From positions 1-24,459 of IMG/VR virus record IMGVR_UViG_3300031840_000616: 24,459 nt of DNA. One strand, written 5' to 3'. The position numbers and the translations under genes are program-made. The DNA is from a virus. The notes under the pieces are model-generated. The model searched no databases, was not told where the DNA came from, and was given only the letters and a program-made list of their open reading frames with translations. Within the stretch, counting starts at the first letter, position 1. Each line of letters starts with the position of its first letter. Of this stretch, positions 6,908 to 12,406 are shown piece by piece.

Positions 6908-7654
6908 TTAAACCAAACCACGCATCACATTATTCTCGGCACGTTCCCACATATTGGAAAGCTCTTCTTGTGTTACAGAATCAGCAGAGCGTGTTACATA
7001 ACCTTTATCCGCCGTTATGATTAACTGTATAGCCTCTTGTCTGATGTGATGGTCTTTGTATTTCTCTTTCACAAAGTCACGGAACTCATCAAACTTATTA
7101 CCATGCACGATAGATTCTGCTTTCTCTTTCCATCTTTCTAGCCACCCGTGCTTTATGCTTTGTGCCCAATAGCAATAAGCATAGCCAAACATAGCTGACT
7201 CTTTTACCTTAACCCAATTAGGAACGGTGCCACTGTTTATCATATGATAATACACACCAACCATTAGAGCTTTCTTCTTGTCCTCATCACTTTTGAATTG
7301 GACAATCCACTCTTTAAAGTCAATCTTGCACTTGTTTAACAGTTTATTGTTTTCCTCTTTCATCACCTTTGCCTCACTTGAGAATGAACTACGCCTCATA
7401 GCTCTATGTGTTCCAAGTAGGTTGTCAACACTAGGAAACTGCCTGTCAAAGTTAGCCAAAGAGATTTGACAGTGTTTTGTTGCTAGGTAAGACAGTTCTT
7501 TGTCGTTTAAATCATGAAAGTATTTGTGAAGCCCCTCAAGATATTCCATGTGTGCGTTATCATCACCTATAAATGGAGGGTTTGTGTTCAAAGACCTTCT
7601 TAATGGAATGCATACCTTATTCTGGTAGCGTTCTAAATGTTGTGGAATGTTCAT
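6908..7654 (-). CDS. Unknown 248-residue phage protein
   Basis: The largest minus-strand gene in the window. The product is mixed charged and helical with many aromatics (EWIVQFKSDEDKKKALMVGV, YYHMINSGTVPNWVKVK). It shows no signal peptide, membrane segment or catalytic motif that I can name. Last gene of a four-gene minus-strand operon (Lar-like, 69-residue, 57-residue membrane protein, this gene), ending at a good terminator. The ribosome site is a modest AAGAAAG about 8 bases before the ATG. The operon context suggests an early cytoplasmic function. A replication or host-shutoff role cannot be separated from the sequence. Confidence 0.7.
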   Translation of the reverse strand: MNIPQHLERYQNKVCIPLRRSLNTNPPFIGDDNAHMEYLEGLHKYFHDLNDKELSYLATKHCQISLANFDRQFPSVDNLLGTHRAMRRSSFSSEAKVMKEENNKLLNKCKIDFKEWIVQFKSDEDKKKALMVGVYYHMINSGTVPNWVKVKESAMFGYAYCYWAQSIKHGWLERWKEKAESIVHGNKFDEFRDFVKEKYKDHHIRQEAIQLIITADKGYVTRSADSVTQEELSNMWERAENNVMRGLV

Positions 7655-7672
7655 TGTTTTTCTTTCTTTTTA

Positions 7673-7846
7673 TCAAATAGTTTTTGGAAAAACTGCGGTT
7701 ACAAGACCTATCATGAAAGAGATTGCCCAACCAAAACCAGAATTTACGCTGATTTCAAAAAATGCAACACCGCCGAAATGCCAACATGTTCTTGCAAGTG
7801 ATGTTCCTATAACAAACAAAATTAACGTCTCAAGATAATTTTTCAT
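7673..7846 (-). CDS. 57-residue two-helix membrane protein
   Basis: The ATG at 7846 has a good GGAG ribosome site and overlaps the end of the preceding gene by 17 bases. The product begins MKNYLETLILFVIGTSLART and has two hydrophobic segments (about 7-20 and 38-53), separated by a loop with Cys-Trp-His. No family is recognised. It is one of several tiny membrane proteins in this genome. Confidence 0.65.
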   Translation of the reverse strand: MKNYLETLILFVIGTSLARTCWHFGGVAFFEISVNSGFGWAISFMIGLVTAVFPKTI

Positions 7847-8039
7847 CACCCAACTCCTTTAACATCTCATCACTAGGCTCTTGCATAAGCTTGTCCATAC
7901 CACGTAGAGACAATTCCAGTGTTTTAATAATCTTTTCTGGAAGGCCATCTACCTCTTTACCAGTTCGTCTATCGTAATATGTAATATCGCATGATTGGAG
8001 AAACTCCAATGCCTCTGCAAATTCTGTTTTATTGGTCAT
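7830..8039 (-). CDS. Unknown 69-residue protein
   Basis: It starts inside the end of the Lar-like gene with a GGAGAG ribosome site. The product is acidic and mostly helical (MTNKTEFAEALEFLQSCDIT, ending PSDEMLKELGDEKLS), with a short 'YDRRTGKEVDGLP' segment of beta-hairpin character. It is conserved in position within the operon. The function is unknown. Confidence 0.65.
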   Translation of the reverse strand: MTNKTEFAEALEFLQSCDITYYDRRTGKEVDGLPEKIIKTLELSLRGMDKLMQEPSDEMLKELGDEKLS

Positions 8040-8358
8040 TGTTTATCTCTCCAATTTTTCTTAAAGCATCTTTTGATGTTTGCGTTGCCGTCCAAATACC
8101 CTCCTCCATGCTTACAGAGGGAACGTCTAGGTCTTTTTGCACCTGTTCCAGTGCCTGTGATAGTAACTCGACTATTTTAATAAGCTTTTGCTCTTGAGGC
8201 CTGTTGTTCCATTGCGTGCCACACAAATCACCTTCCTCACCTGTTTCAAGTTCACAAGAGCATTCAGTGCACCTAATAACACAAGAGTTTCTTTTATCTC
8301 CAAAGCGCATGTATTCAGCATCACCTCCACAGAACGGGCACGGTTTTAAATTATCCAC
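8029..8358 (-). CDS. Lar-like zinc-ribbon protein (restriction alleviation family)
   Basis: The N-terminal half matches the Lar/restriction-alleviation zinc ribbon: LKPCPFCGGDAEY, then a second Cys pair in IRCTECSC and a WNNRP motif at about residue 50. The second half is helical and unassigned. The prototype Lar modulates type I restriction of unmodified DNA, but most small phage members are untested. The start is GTG (8358) with a GGAG site 10-13 bases upstream. An ATG further upstream opens only an 8-codon frame. First gene of its operon, with a CAACAAC leader just before it. Confidence 0.75.
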   Translation of the reverse strand: MDNLKPCPFCGGDAEYMRFGDKRNSCVIRCTECSCELETGEEGDLCGTQWNNRPQEQKLIKIVELLSQALEQVQKDLDVPSVSMEEGIWTATQTSKDALRKIGEINNDQ

Positions 8359-8816
8359 TGATTTTTCTCCATGTTGTTGTTAAGTATCAGGAGGGCAGGT
8401 CGTTACTCCTGCTATGTATTTACCCACTCCGCGTGGATAAAAGTATCTTTATTTTGGCATCACCCTACTTTAAAAATACTGCAACCCTGACCTAGAACTA
8501 ATATCCAGCAGTAAGTTTTCTTGTTGCTACAGTGTAAGTTGCATTTACATTTCGAGTTGATAGCTCTAATCTGCTTTTTGGCTTACTACTAATGCTTCTA
8601 CGTTTTTCAGCACCGCATCCTGATGTGCTTACTGTGGCACATAGTTATTTTATGTGTCAACTATAAATTGATAAATAATTTAACAAGGCGACATTCATGT
8701 CGGTCTGTGTAAAGTCTAATTGACACAAATATATTTATGTAAAGACAATTCGCAAACTCTTGACACAAAAAACCCCCGTCCGAGAACGAGGGGAGGATAG
8801 ATGTTACGCCGAACTT
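8359..8816. other. 458-bp intergenic region with leader elements
   Basis: No convincing coding region is seen on either strand. On the minus strand from right to left it holds: a terminator (8767-8793), promoter-like pairs such as TTGCGA/TATATT, a short hairpin CGACA/TGTCG (8687-8700), an AGCAC/GTGCT hairpin (8614-8634), and near 8390-8413 two mutually exclusive stems (GCAGG/CCTGC or CAGGAG/CTCCTG), just before an ACAACAACATG leader. TTGACACA occurs three times (8651-8658 reversed, 8720, 8760). It is probably the regulated leader of the Lar-like operon, possibly with a small RNA. Confidence 0.5.
8767..8793 (-). terminator. Minus-strand terminator after the Gp49-like gene
   Basis: A CCCC/GGGG-based hairpin with inner pairs is followed by six T on the minus strand, about 25 bases beyond the stop codon at 8817. 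Confidence 0.8.
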
Positions 8817-9116
8817 CTATCGTGAAAGCTCAGAACGTAGCCTATAACCTTCTAAAGCCCATATTTTGTTACGTGCATTGTCTCGTGCAATCTTACGCCC
8901 GATTTCTTCGTTAAAATTCTCAGGGCTTGCACAGGCACTTTCACCAACAACCTGAAAACCGTTTTTTAGAGTCAATGCGCATACGGTTAGAGTTGTATCA
9001 GGAAAAATATAGTATTGTTCATGTTTTATACATTCATCAATCATATCAGGTGTGATACGTGGTGCTGTCAAACCTTTTTCAACAATTTCTTTTTCAATCT
9101 GCTTTTCATCTTTCAT
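8817..9116 (-). CDS. Gp49-family phage protein (PF13876-type)
   Basis: The 99-residue product carries the family pattern: KGLTAPRITPDMIDECI, then TTLTVCALTLKNGF, VVGESACASPENF and IARDNARNKIWALEGYRLR. Proteins of this family occur in many tailed phages, usually among early genes. The biochemical function is not established. The ATG at 9116 is preferred to a TTG one codon upstream. It is monocistronic, between its own terminator and the regulatory region at 9120-9730. Confidence 0.85.
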   Translation of the reverse strand: MKDEKQIEKEIVEKGLTAPRITPDMIDECIKHEQYYIFPDTTLTVCALTLKNGFQVVGESACASPENFNEEIGRKIARDNARNKIWALEGYRLRSELSR

Positions 9117-9171
9117 CAATCTATCTTTCTATTAGTTTCAATCTAAAAGGCCAGAGCCTATATACTGTTTA

Positions 9172-9192
9172 GTGGTAGATCAATAATACCAC
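9172..9192. promoter_or_regulatory. Inverted repeat upstream of the Gp49-like gene
   Basis: GTGGTA (9172-9177) and TACCAC (9187-9192) form a 6-bp inverted repeat with a 9-base spacer, where the promoter of the minus-strand gene should lie. It is a candidate operator. No clean sigma70 promoter was found beside it. Confidence 0.4.
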
Positions 9193-9197
9193 ACATT

Positions 9198-9231
9198 AAA
9201 AAAAGAAAAAGCCCCTTGACAAGAAGAGGCT
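9198..9231 (-). terminator. Minus-strand terminator in the 9.2-kb regulatory region
   Basis: On the minus strand AGCCTCTT pairs with AAGGGGCT (one wobble) around a 6-base loop, followed by a T-rich tract (TTTTTCTTTTTTT). No minus-strand gene lies just upstream. It therefore implies a short minus-strand transcript from the 9240-9370 region, or insulation of the Gp49-like gene. Confidence 0.75.
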
Positions 9232-9263
9232 CTACATGATGTATTAGAAGTGCTTAAATTTTA

Positions 9264-9316
9264 ATACTTTTGAAAAGCTATCATATTTCTAGATATAAAA
9301 CAATCATCAAAAGTAT
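9264..9316 (+). promoter_or_regulatory. Promoter enclosed by a perfect 10-bp inverted repeat
   Basis: -35 TTGAAA (9270-9275), 18-base spacer and -10 TATAAA (9294-9299) predict a start near 9306. The inverted repeat ATACTTTTGA (9264-9273) / TCAAAAGTAT (9307-9316) flanks it, with half-sites 43 bp apart, about four helical turns. The layout fits a regulator that binds both sites and controls the structured RNA and the HTH gene downstream. Confidence 0.65.
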
Positions 9317-9619
9317 CCGCATCAGGTTTGGCGGTAATAAATTAAACATACATATATGACGGTCAACGGTTGGTATATGTTGGAACTGGTACAACGGGAA
9401 TCTATGGATGAACCAGAAGGGCAGTGCGAAATCAGGAAGCCCATGCCATAGCGTAAGTATGCATAGCTTGCGAGAAGTAGCCTGAAACTCTATACAGTGC
9501 GTTAGTGATATAGAGAGTGTGTAAATGCTCATCGGCTCCGAAAAGAAGACAGAACATTACACCATAGTACAGCAATCTCATTAGTGGGAATTGTTCGTGC
9601 TATAGTGAAGCTATCTCAC
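9306..9619 (+). ncRNA. Candidate structured RNA, reminiscent of omega RNA/HEARO
   Basis: This stretch holds no convincing gene but has nested complementary segments: CTGGT/ACCAG (9386-9416), GGGC/GCCC (9419-9442), a bulged hairpin with a GUAA tetraloop (9443-9464), a GCGA-capped hairpin (9467-9477), a 7-bp CTCTATA/TATAGAG stem (9488-9515), and AGCC/GGCT (9479-9537) enclosing it. GNRA loops occur only in the plus-strand reading, fixing the strand. The ordered motifs GGATGAA and AATCAGGAAGCCC resemble, from memory, guide RNAs of IscB/TnpB-type elements. No such nuclease is present in the window. Assignment to a known class is tentative; being a folded RNA or structured leader is more secure. 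Confidence 0.5.
9339..9366 (-). promoter_or_regulatory. Possible minus-strand promoter
   Basis: On the minus strand: -35 TTGACC (9366-9361), 16-base spacer, -10 TAATTT (9344-9339). A transcript from about 9332 would run to the terminator at 9198-9231, giving an RNA of about 130 bases antisense to the plus-strand promoter region. Confidence 0.35.
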
Positions 9620-9727
9620 CAAAAAGAATACTAGAGAAGAGAGAAAAAAGAGGTTTGAGAAAAACAAAAAAAAAGAGTTAAGCTAGATAAGAGAAATAAG
9701 TGAAGAAACAAAAAAAGGAAAGAGACA
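9620..9727 (+). other. Purine-rich leader before the HTH_37 gene
   Basis: About 108 bases that are roughly 85 percent A or G on the plus strand, with several AGAGAAGAGAG-like runs and a final AAGGAAAGAGAC ribosome site next to the ATG at 9728. It would be unstructured in the mRNA. It may act as a linker, a ribosome standby site, or an RNA-protein binding tract. Confidence 0.5.
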
Positions 9728-10099
9728 ATGACAGAACAGAATATATTTGCAGAGCTAGGATTAGAGAATGCACAAGAGTTGAAGCTCAAGTCAAAGTTAG
9801 CTGGAACCATTCTTAAAAAGAAAGAGAAGTGTCAGTTATACGATCATGAGTTAGCAGATATGTGCAACCTTCCAGATGAGATTATTAATTCTATAACTGA
9901 GGGTAAGTGGGATGATGTTGATTTAGATTGCCTTGATAATATTTACACCGTCCTTTTAAAAGAAGAGTTTGCACAAGATGCCATTGCTATTGTTTATGAA
10001 CACTACAACAAAGAGAAATGGTTTAACACTGATGTTGTAAAGTCCTCAGATGTTCTAGATACACTTATGAAGATTCAAGAAGAGATAGGAGAGCTGTGA
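9728..10099 (+). CDS. HTH_37-type (XRE-like) regulator
   Basis: The 123-residue product matches the HTH_37 pattern: NIFAELGLENAQELKLKSKL, a helix-turn-helix around residues 30-58 (LYDHELADMCNLPDEIINSI) and the 'EGKWDDVDLDCLDNI' segment where relatives have 'GK...fs.drL..l'. Members are DNA-binding regulators, often antitoxin-like. The C-terminal half is acidic and helical and is not assigned. No toxin-like partner lies next to it; the next gene encodes a small membrane protein. Its long leader and the flanked promoter upstream make autoregulation plausible. Confidence 0.7.
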   Translation: MTEQNIFAELGLENAQELKLKSKLAGTILKKKEKCQLYDHELADMCNLPDEIINSITEGKWDDVDLDCLDNIYTVLLKEEFAQDAIAIVYEHYNKEKWFNTDVVKSSDVLDTLMKIQEEIGEL

Positions 10100-10269
10100 T
10101 GTTAGCTATATATTTTTTGGGCGTTCTGTGTTGTTTCTTGAAGATTATCTATCAGGCTTCTGGAAGGTATGATGTTTGTGTTGCGTCATATATAACAGCA
10201 GCTTTTCTGTGGCCGTTTGTGGCGTATTACATACTTTTTCTAAAGTCCAATAACATCAACGTTACTTAA
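10099..10269 (+). CDS. 56-residue two-helix membrane protein
   Basis: The ATG overlaps the regulator stop by one base (TGATG), with GGAGA as ribosome site. The product (MLAIYFLGVLCCFLKIIYQA...) has two hydrophobic helices (about 2-17 and 27-48) around a short polar loop, and a polar tail. The strict coupling to the HTH_37 gene suggests a shared pathway, possibly a membrane effector paired with the regulator. No family is recognised. Confidence 0.65.
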   Translation: MLAIYFLGVLCCFLKIIYQASGRYDVCVASYITAAFLWPFVAYYILFLKSNNINVT

Positions 10270-10329
10270 CCATCTATAACTAAAGATTTACCCATTTTAT
10301 GTTAGTTAGTCTATTTGGTGGTAGATGGT
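10269..10329 (+). repeat. Two-level hairpin after the regulator operon
   Basis: ACCATCTA (10269-10276) pairs with TAGATGGT (10322-10329), and inside it AACTAA (10278-10283) pairs with TTAGTT (10302-10307). ATTTTATTG follows. It may be a weak terminator for the regulator operon or an operator region for the promoter just downstream. Confidence 0.5.
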
Positions 10330-10338
10330 ATTTTATTG

Positions 10339-10367
10339 TTGCCATAAACATAAAGCGGGGATAAAAA
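10339..10367 (+). promoter_or_regulatory. Sigma70-type promoter for the 10.4-12.1 kb operon
   Basis: -35 TTGCCA, 17-base spacer and -10 TAAAAA, predicted start near 10374, about 40 bases before the next ATG with its AAAGG ribosome site. Confidence 0.55.
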
Positions 10368-10414
10368 GGGATAAACGGTAAAAAACGCCGTAAAGCAAAA
10401 AGAAAGGTATAAAA

Positions 10415-10579
10415 ATGATTCTTGGGATTATACGAGTAATAGCAATTGGGCAGTCGTTAGGGTTTATTATCACTGCATCTATGAGGAATTACATCAACCT
10501 TAAAAAAGGTGCTGATTATCAAGTAAAGGCAAATGATGATGGCTCTATTCTTCTAACGCCTGTGAGAAAGGGTGAGTGA
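10415..10579 (+). CDS. 54-residue membrane-anchored small protein
   Basis: Begins MILGIIRVIAIGQSLGFIIT, one hydrophobic segment, followed by a polar C-terminal half (GADYQVKANDDGSILLTPV) that looks like a small beta hairpin. An AAAGG ribosome site precedes it, and it ends one base before the next gene. Not recognised. Confidence 0.6.
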   Translation: MILGIIRVIAIGQSLGFIITASMRNYINLKKGADYQVKANDDGSILLTPVRKGE

Positions 10580-10580
10580 G

Positions 10581-11024
10581 ATGAAAGTAATATTTTTAGA
10601 TATTGATGGAGTTCTAATTCCTTCGACATCTTACTTTTCAGGTAAAAAACCTACAGCAAGTCCAATCATGGTTGATATTGTAAACGCTATATCAGATCGT
10701 TGTGGTGCAAAGGTGGTTATGAATACATGCCATAATACGTACCTGAAAGATGAGGGTGAATTGGAATCGTTCATTGAAAAAACAAAAATTAAGAATGTTG
10801 TAGGTTTAACTGAATATCCTAATTTCATGGACGGTGGCAGACTTTTAGCTATTGATAAATGGTGCAAAGATAATGATGTTAAATCATGGGTAGCTTTAGA
10901 TGATTGTCCAATAGATCACGAAAATGCAATACGCGTTAATTCTGATTACGGTTTAACTGCCCAAAATTACCGTGATGCAACTGGCATTTTAGGTGATTAT
11001 GATAATTTTTTGGTTTTTATTTAA
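10581..11024 (+). CDS. HAD-like phosphatase-fold protein
   Basis: The chosen ATG at 10581 is one base after the previous stop and has a GGTGAG ribosome site. A GTG at 10572 would add three residues. Motif I is FLDIDGVL (Asp7, Asp9), and the probable motif IV is WVALDDCPI with its Asp pair. The pattern fits the HAD domain family associated with 'Swiss-army-knife' RNA repair proteins, here stand-alone (147 residues). HAD enzymes of this size usually remove phosphate from nucleotides, sugars or nucleic-acid ends. The substrate is not deducible. Motif II appears as NTCHNT rather than the usual SS(W). Confidence 0.75.
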   Translation: MKVIFLDIDGVLIPSTSYFSGKKPTASPIMVDIVNAISDRCGAKVVMNTCHNTYLKDEGELESFIEKTKIKNVVGLTEYPNFMDGGRLLAIDKWCKDNDVKSWVALDDCPIDHENAIRVNSDYGLTAQNYRDATGILGDYDNFLVFI

Positions 11025-11040
11025 ATAAAGGAAAAGAGCA

Positions 11041-11463
11041 ATGAAAAATAAACAATGGCCTCAAGTTGGGGATGAATATTGGACTATGGATGAAGATATT
11101 GGGCATTGGAACCAACCTTGGTGTGATGATGGTGAAGATCATGCTCTTTTATTGTCTGGGAATGTATTTAAAACACAGGAAGAGGCTGAGGCTTTTGACT
11201 TTGACAAGTTAAAGCGCATGGCACGATTTGCGCAGGTGTGCAGGAAGTTGGATGAGGGGCATGGACTTGAACGTGATAACGTAGTGGAATGCTATCATGA
11301 TATAGACGATAACACTTTTGAAATAAGACATGTAGTTCTTTGGGGAAGTTTGAGACCAATTTATAATAACCTTCCAAGGTTCTCTAAAAAAGAAGACTGC
11401 AAACAATTTATCAAAGACTATCACCAAGAGCTTCTTTGGTACTTCGGCGTGGAGGATGAGTAG
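11041..11463 (+). CDS. Conserved small phage protein with GNVFKT motif
   Basis: A 140-residue soluble protein. Its N-terminal half, 'QVGDEYWTMD' then 'SGNVFKTQEEAEAF', is a pattern often seen in small hypothetical proteins of phages and prophages. The second half has charged helices. No catalytic residues can be assigned. A GGAAAAG ribosome site precedes it, and its stop directly abuts the next ATG. Confidence 0.7.
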   Translation: MKNKQWPQVGDEYWTMDEDIGHWNQPWCDDGEDHALLLSGNVFKTQEEAEAFDFDKLKRMARFAQVCRKLDEGHGLERDNVVECYHDIDDNTFEIRHVVLWGSLRPIYNNLPRFSKKEDCKQFIKDYHQELLWYFGVEDE

Positions 11464-11871
11464 ATGAGTATAATTGAGATTGAGGCGGTTAAAAATTCTA
11501 TTGGCAAAACAATTTCTAATGTAGTTCTTGATAAAGAAAACGATAGAGCAATTTTAACTTTTGAAGATAAATCAAGGCTTGTTCTGTGGGATGATGGTCA
11601 GGATTGCTGTGAGCGCAGGTATATGGTTTGTGATGCAGACTTGCCATATTTTCCAGGAGCAAAACTTTTAGATGTGTGTATACGTTCTGCTGAAAACATT
11701 AAGGTTGAAGAAGACGAGTGGTATGGTGGTGAACATGAGGTTCAATTTTTAATCGTTAAGACAGATAAGGGTGATATTGATTTTGTAAACCATAATGAAC
11801 ATAACGGATATTACGGAGGCTTCAATCTTCAGGCAAAATTAGAAATAGAGCAAATGAGAAAGGGTGAGTGA
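11464..11871 (+). CDS. DUF7448-like phage protein
   Basis: The 135-residue product matches the small phage family with 'GKTISNVVLDKEND', a beta-rich first half and the diagnostic double-cysteine segment 'LWDDGQDCCERRYMVCDADL'. The function is unknown. Its start immediately follows the upstream stop and its end overlaps the next start (TGATG), so it is part of a tightly coupled early operon. Confidence 0.7.
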   Translation: MSIIEIEAVKNSIGKTISNVVLDKENDRAILTFEDKSRLVLWDDGQDCCERRYMVCDADLPYFPGAKLLDVCIRSAENIKVEEDEWYGGEHEVQFLIVKTDKGDIDFVNHNEHNGYYGGFNLQAKLEIEQMRKGE

Positions 11872-11963
11872 TGAATACAATTGAGGTTATTGCAGTAATA
11901 GGAATTTTGGCAGTTGCTTTGATGTTCTGGGTTTTAATCATGCTATTGATTATCAAGTCATGA
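11871..11963 (+). CDS. 30-residue single-pass membrane microprotein
   Basis: A 30-codon gene with a TGATG overlap at its start and an ATGA overlap at its end. The product is one long hydrophobic helix after MNTIEV, ending LIIKS. The double coupling supports translation. Possible roles (membrane regulator, small accessory subunit) are speculative. Confidence 0.55.
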   Translation: MNTIEVIAVIGILAVALMFWVLIMLLIIKS

Positions 11964-12154
11964 ACAACAGACACATAAACAAGACGCTTAGAAACGCCCT
12001 TGATCTACCTCTTGAGGATAGTACACAGCTTGTAGCTATGCTTTTAATGAGGCATTGTTTAGACAAGGGTGTGGAAGAGGAGGAAGTGACTGTTACTCTT
12101 GATAACGGTTTGAGTATGGAAATTAAGTTTAAAGTAAATGGATTGGAGGATTAA
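11960..12154 (+). CDS. Unknown 64-residue protein
   Basis: Starts in an ATGA overlap with the microprotein. Helical N-terminal half (INKTLRNALDLPLEDSTQLV), then an acidic stretch and a beta hairpin (VTVTLDNGLSMEIKFKV). Last gene before the next promoter. Not recognised. Confidence 0.6.
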   Translation: MNNRHINKTLRNALDLPLEDSTQLVAMLLMRHCLDKGVEEEEVTVTLDNGLSMEIKFKVNGLED

Positions 12155-12202
12155 ACTATTTAATAGTTGCATTATATTACTTTAGGTGGTATATTGTAGG
12201 TA
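12154..12202 (+). promoter_or_regulatory. Promoter of the recombination operon with operator palindrome
   Basis: -35 TTGCAT (12167-12172), 17-base spacer, -10 TATATT (12190-12195), six bases, then a predicted start at 12202 reading ACAACAACAA, as at the minus-strand promoter 6737-6771. A perfect 15-base palindrome with odd centre (AACTATTTAATAGTT, 12154-12168) abuts the -35 box and is a good repressor or activator site candidate. Confidence 0.78.
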
Positions 12203-12226
12203 CAACAACAAATTAGAGAGGGTGAT

Positions 12227-12406
12227 ATGCAAGAGTATCAAGACGTGCCTGACAAGGTTACAAGGATAATTGAAGCCTGTACATCTAAGGCAGATTCAAA
12301 GCCAATTACAGAACAGACAGATTATGAGCGTGGCATGTGCGCTGTGCGTGATGCTGTGTTTACATACCTTTTGGACGTAGAAACAAACGAAAAGAAAGTT
12401 AGTTAA
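12227..12406 (+). CDS. Unknown 59-residue protein
   Basis: First gene of the recombination operon, ribosome site GAGAGGGTGAT. Product helical and charged (MQEYQDVPDKVTRIIEACTS ... YERGMCAVRDAVFTYLLDVE). Its stop directly abuts the GTG of the Sak4-type gene. Not recognised. The position suggests an accessory role in recombination. Confidence 0.65.
   Translation: MQEYQDVPDKVTRIIEACTSKADSKPITEQTDYERGMCAVRDAVFTYLLDVETNEKKVS

Noticed and set aside
8608-8650. Open minus-strand frame near 8495-8640 (residues GCGAEKRRSISSK)
   Set aside because: No ATG, GTG or TTG start with a ribosome site; an upstream stop leaves only non-start codons.
9381-9442. Hammerhead ribozyme or group I intron reading of the structured RNA
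   Set aside because: No CUGAUGA-type core was found, and no interrupted gene flanks the region, so these classes do not fit what I can see.
9281-9532. Minus-strand open frame of 83 codons within the structured-RNA region
   Set aside because: No ribosome site, low-complexity hydrophobic composition, and it lies antisense to the folded segments and to a predicted promoter.
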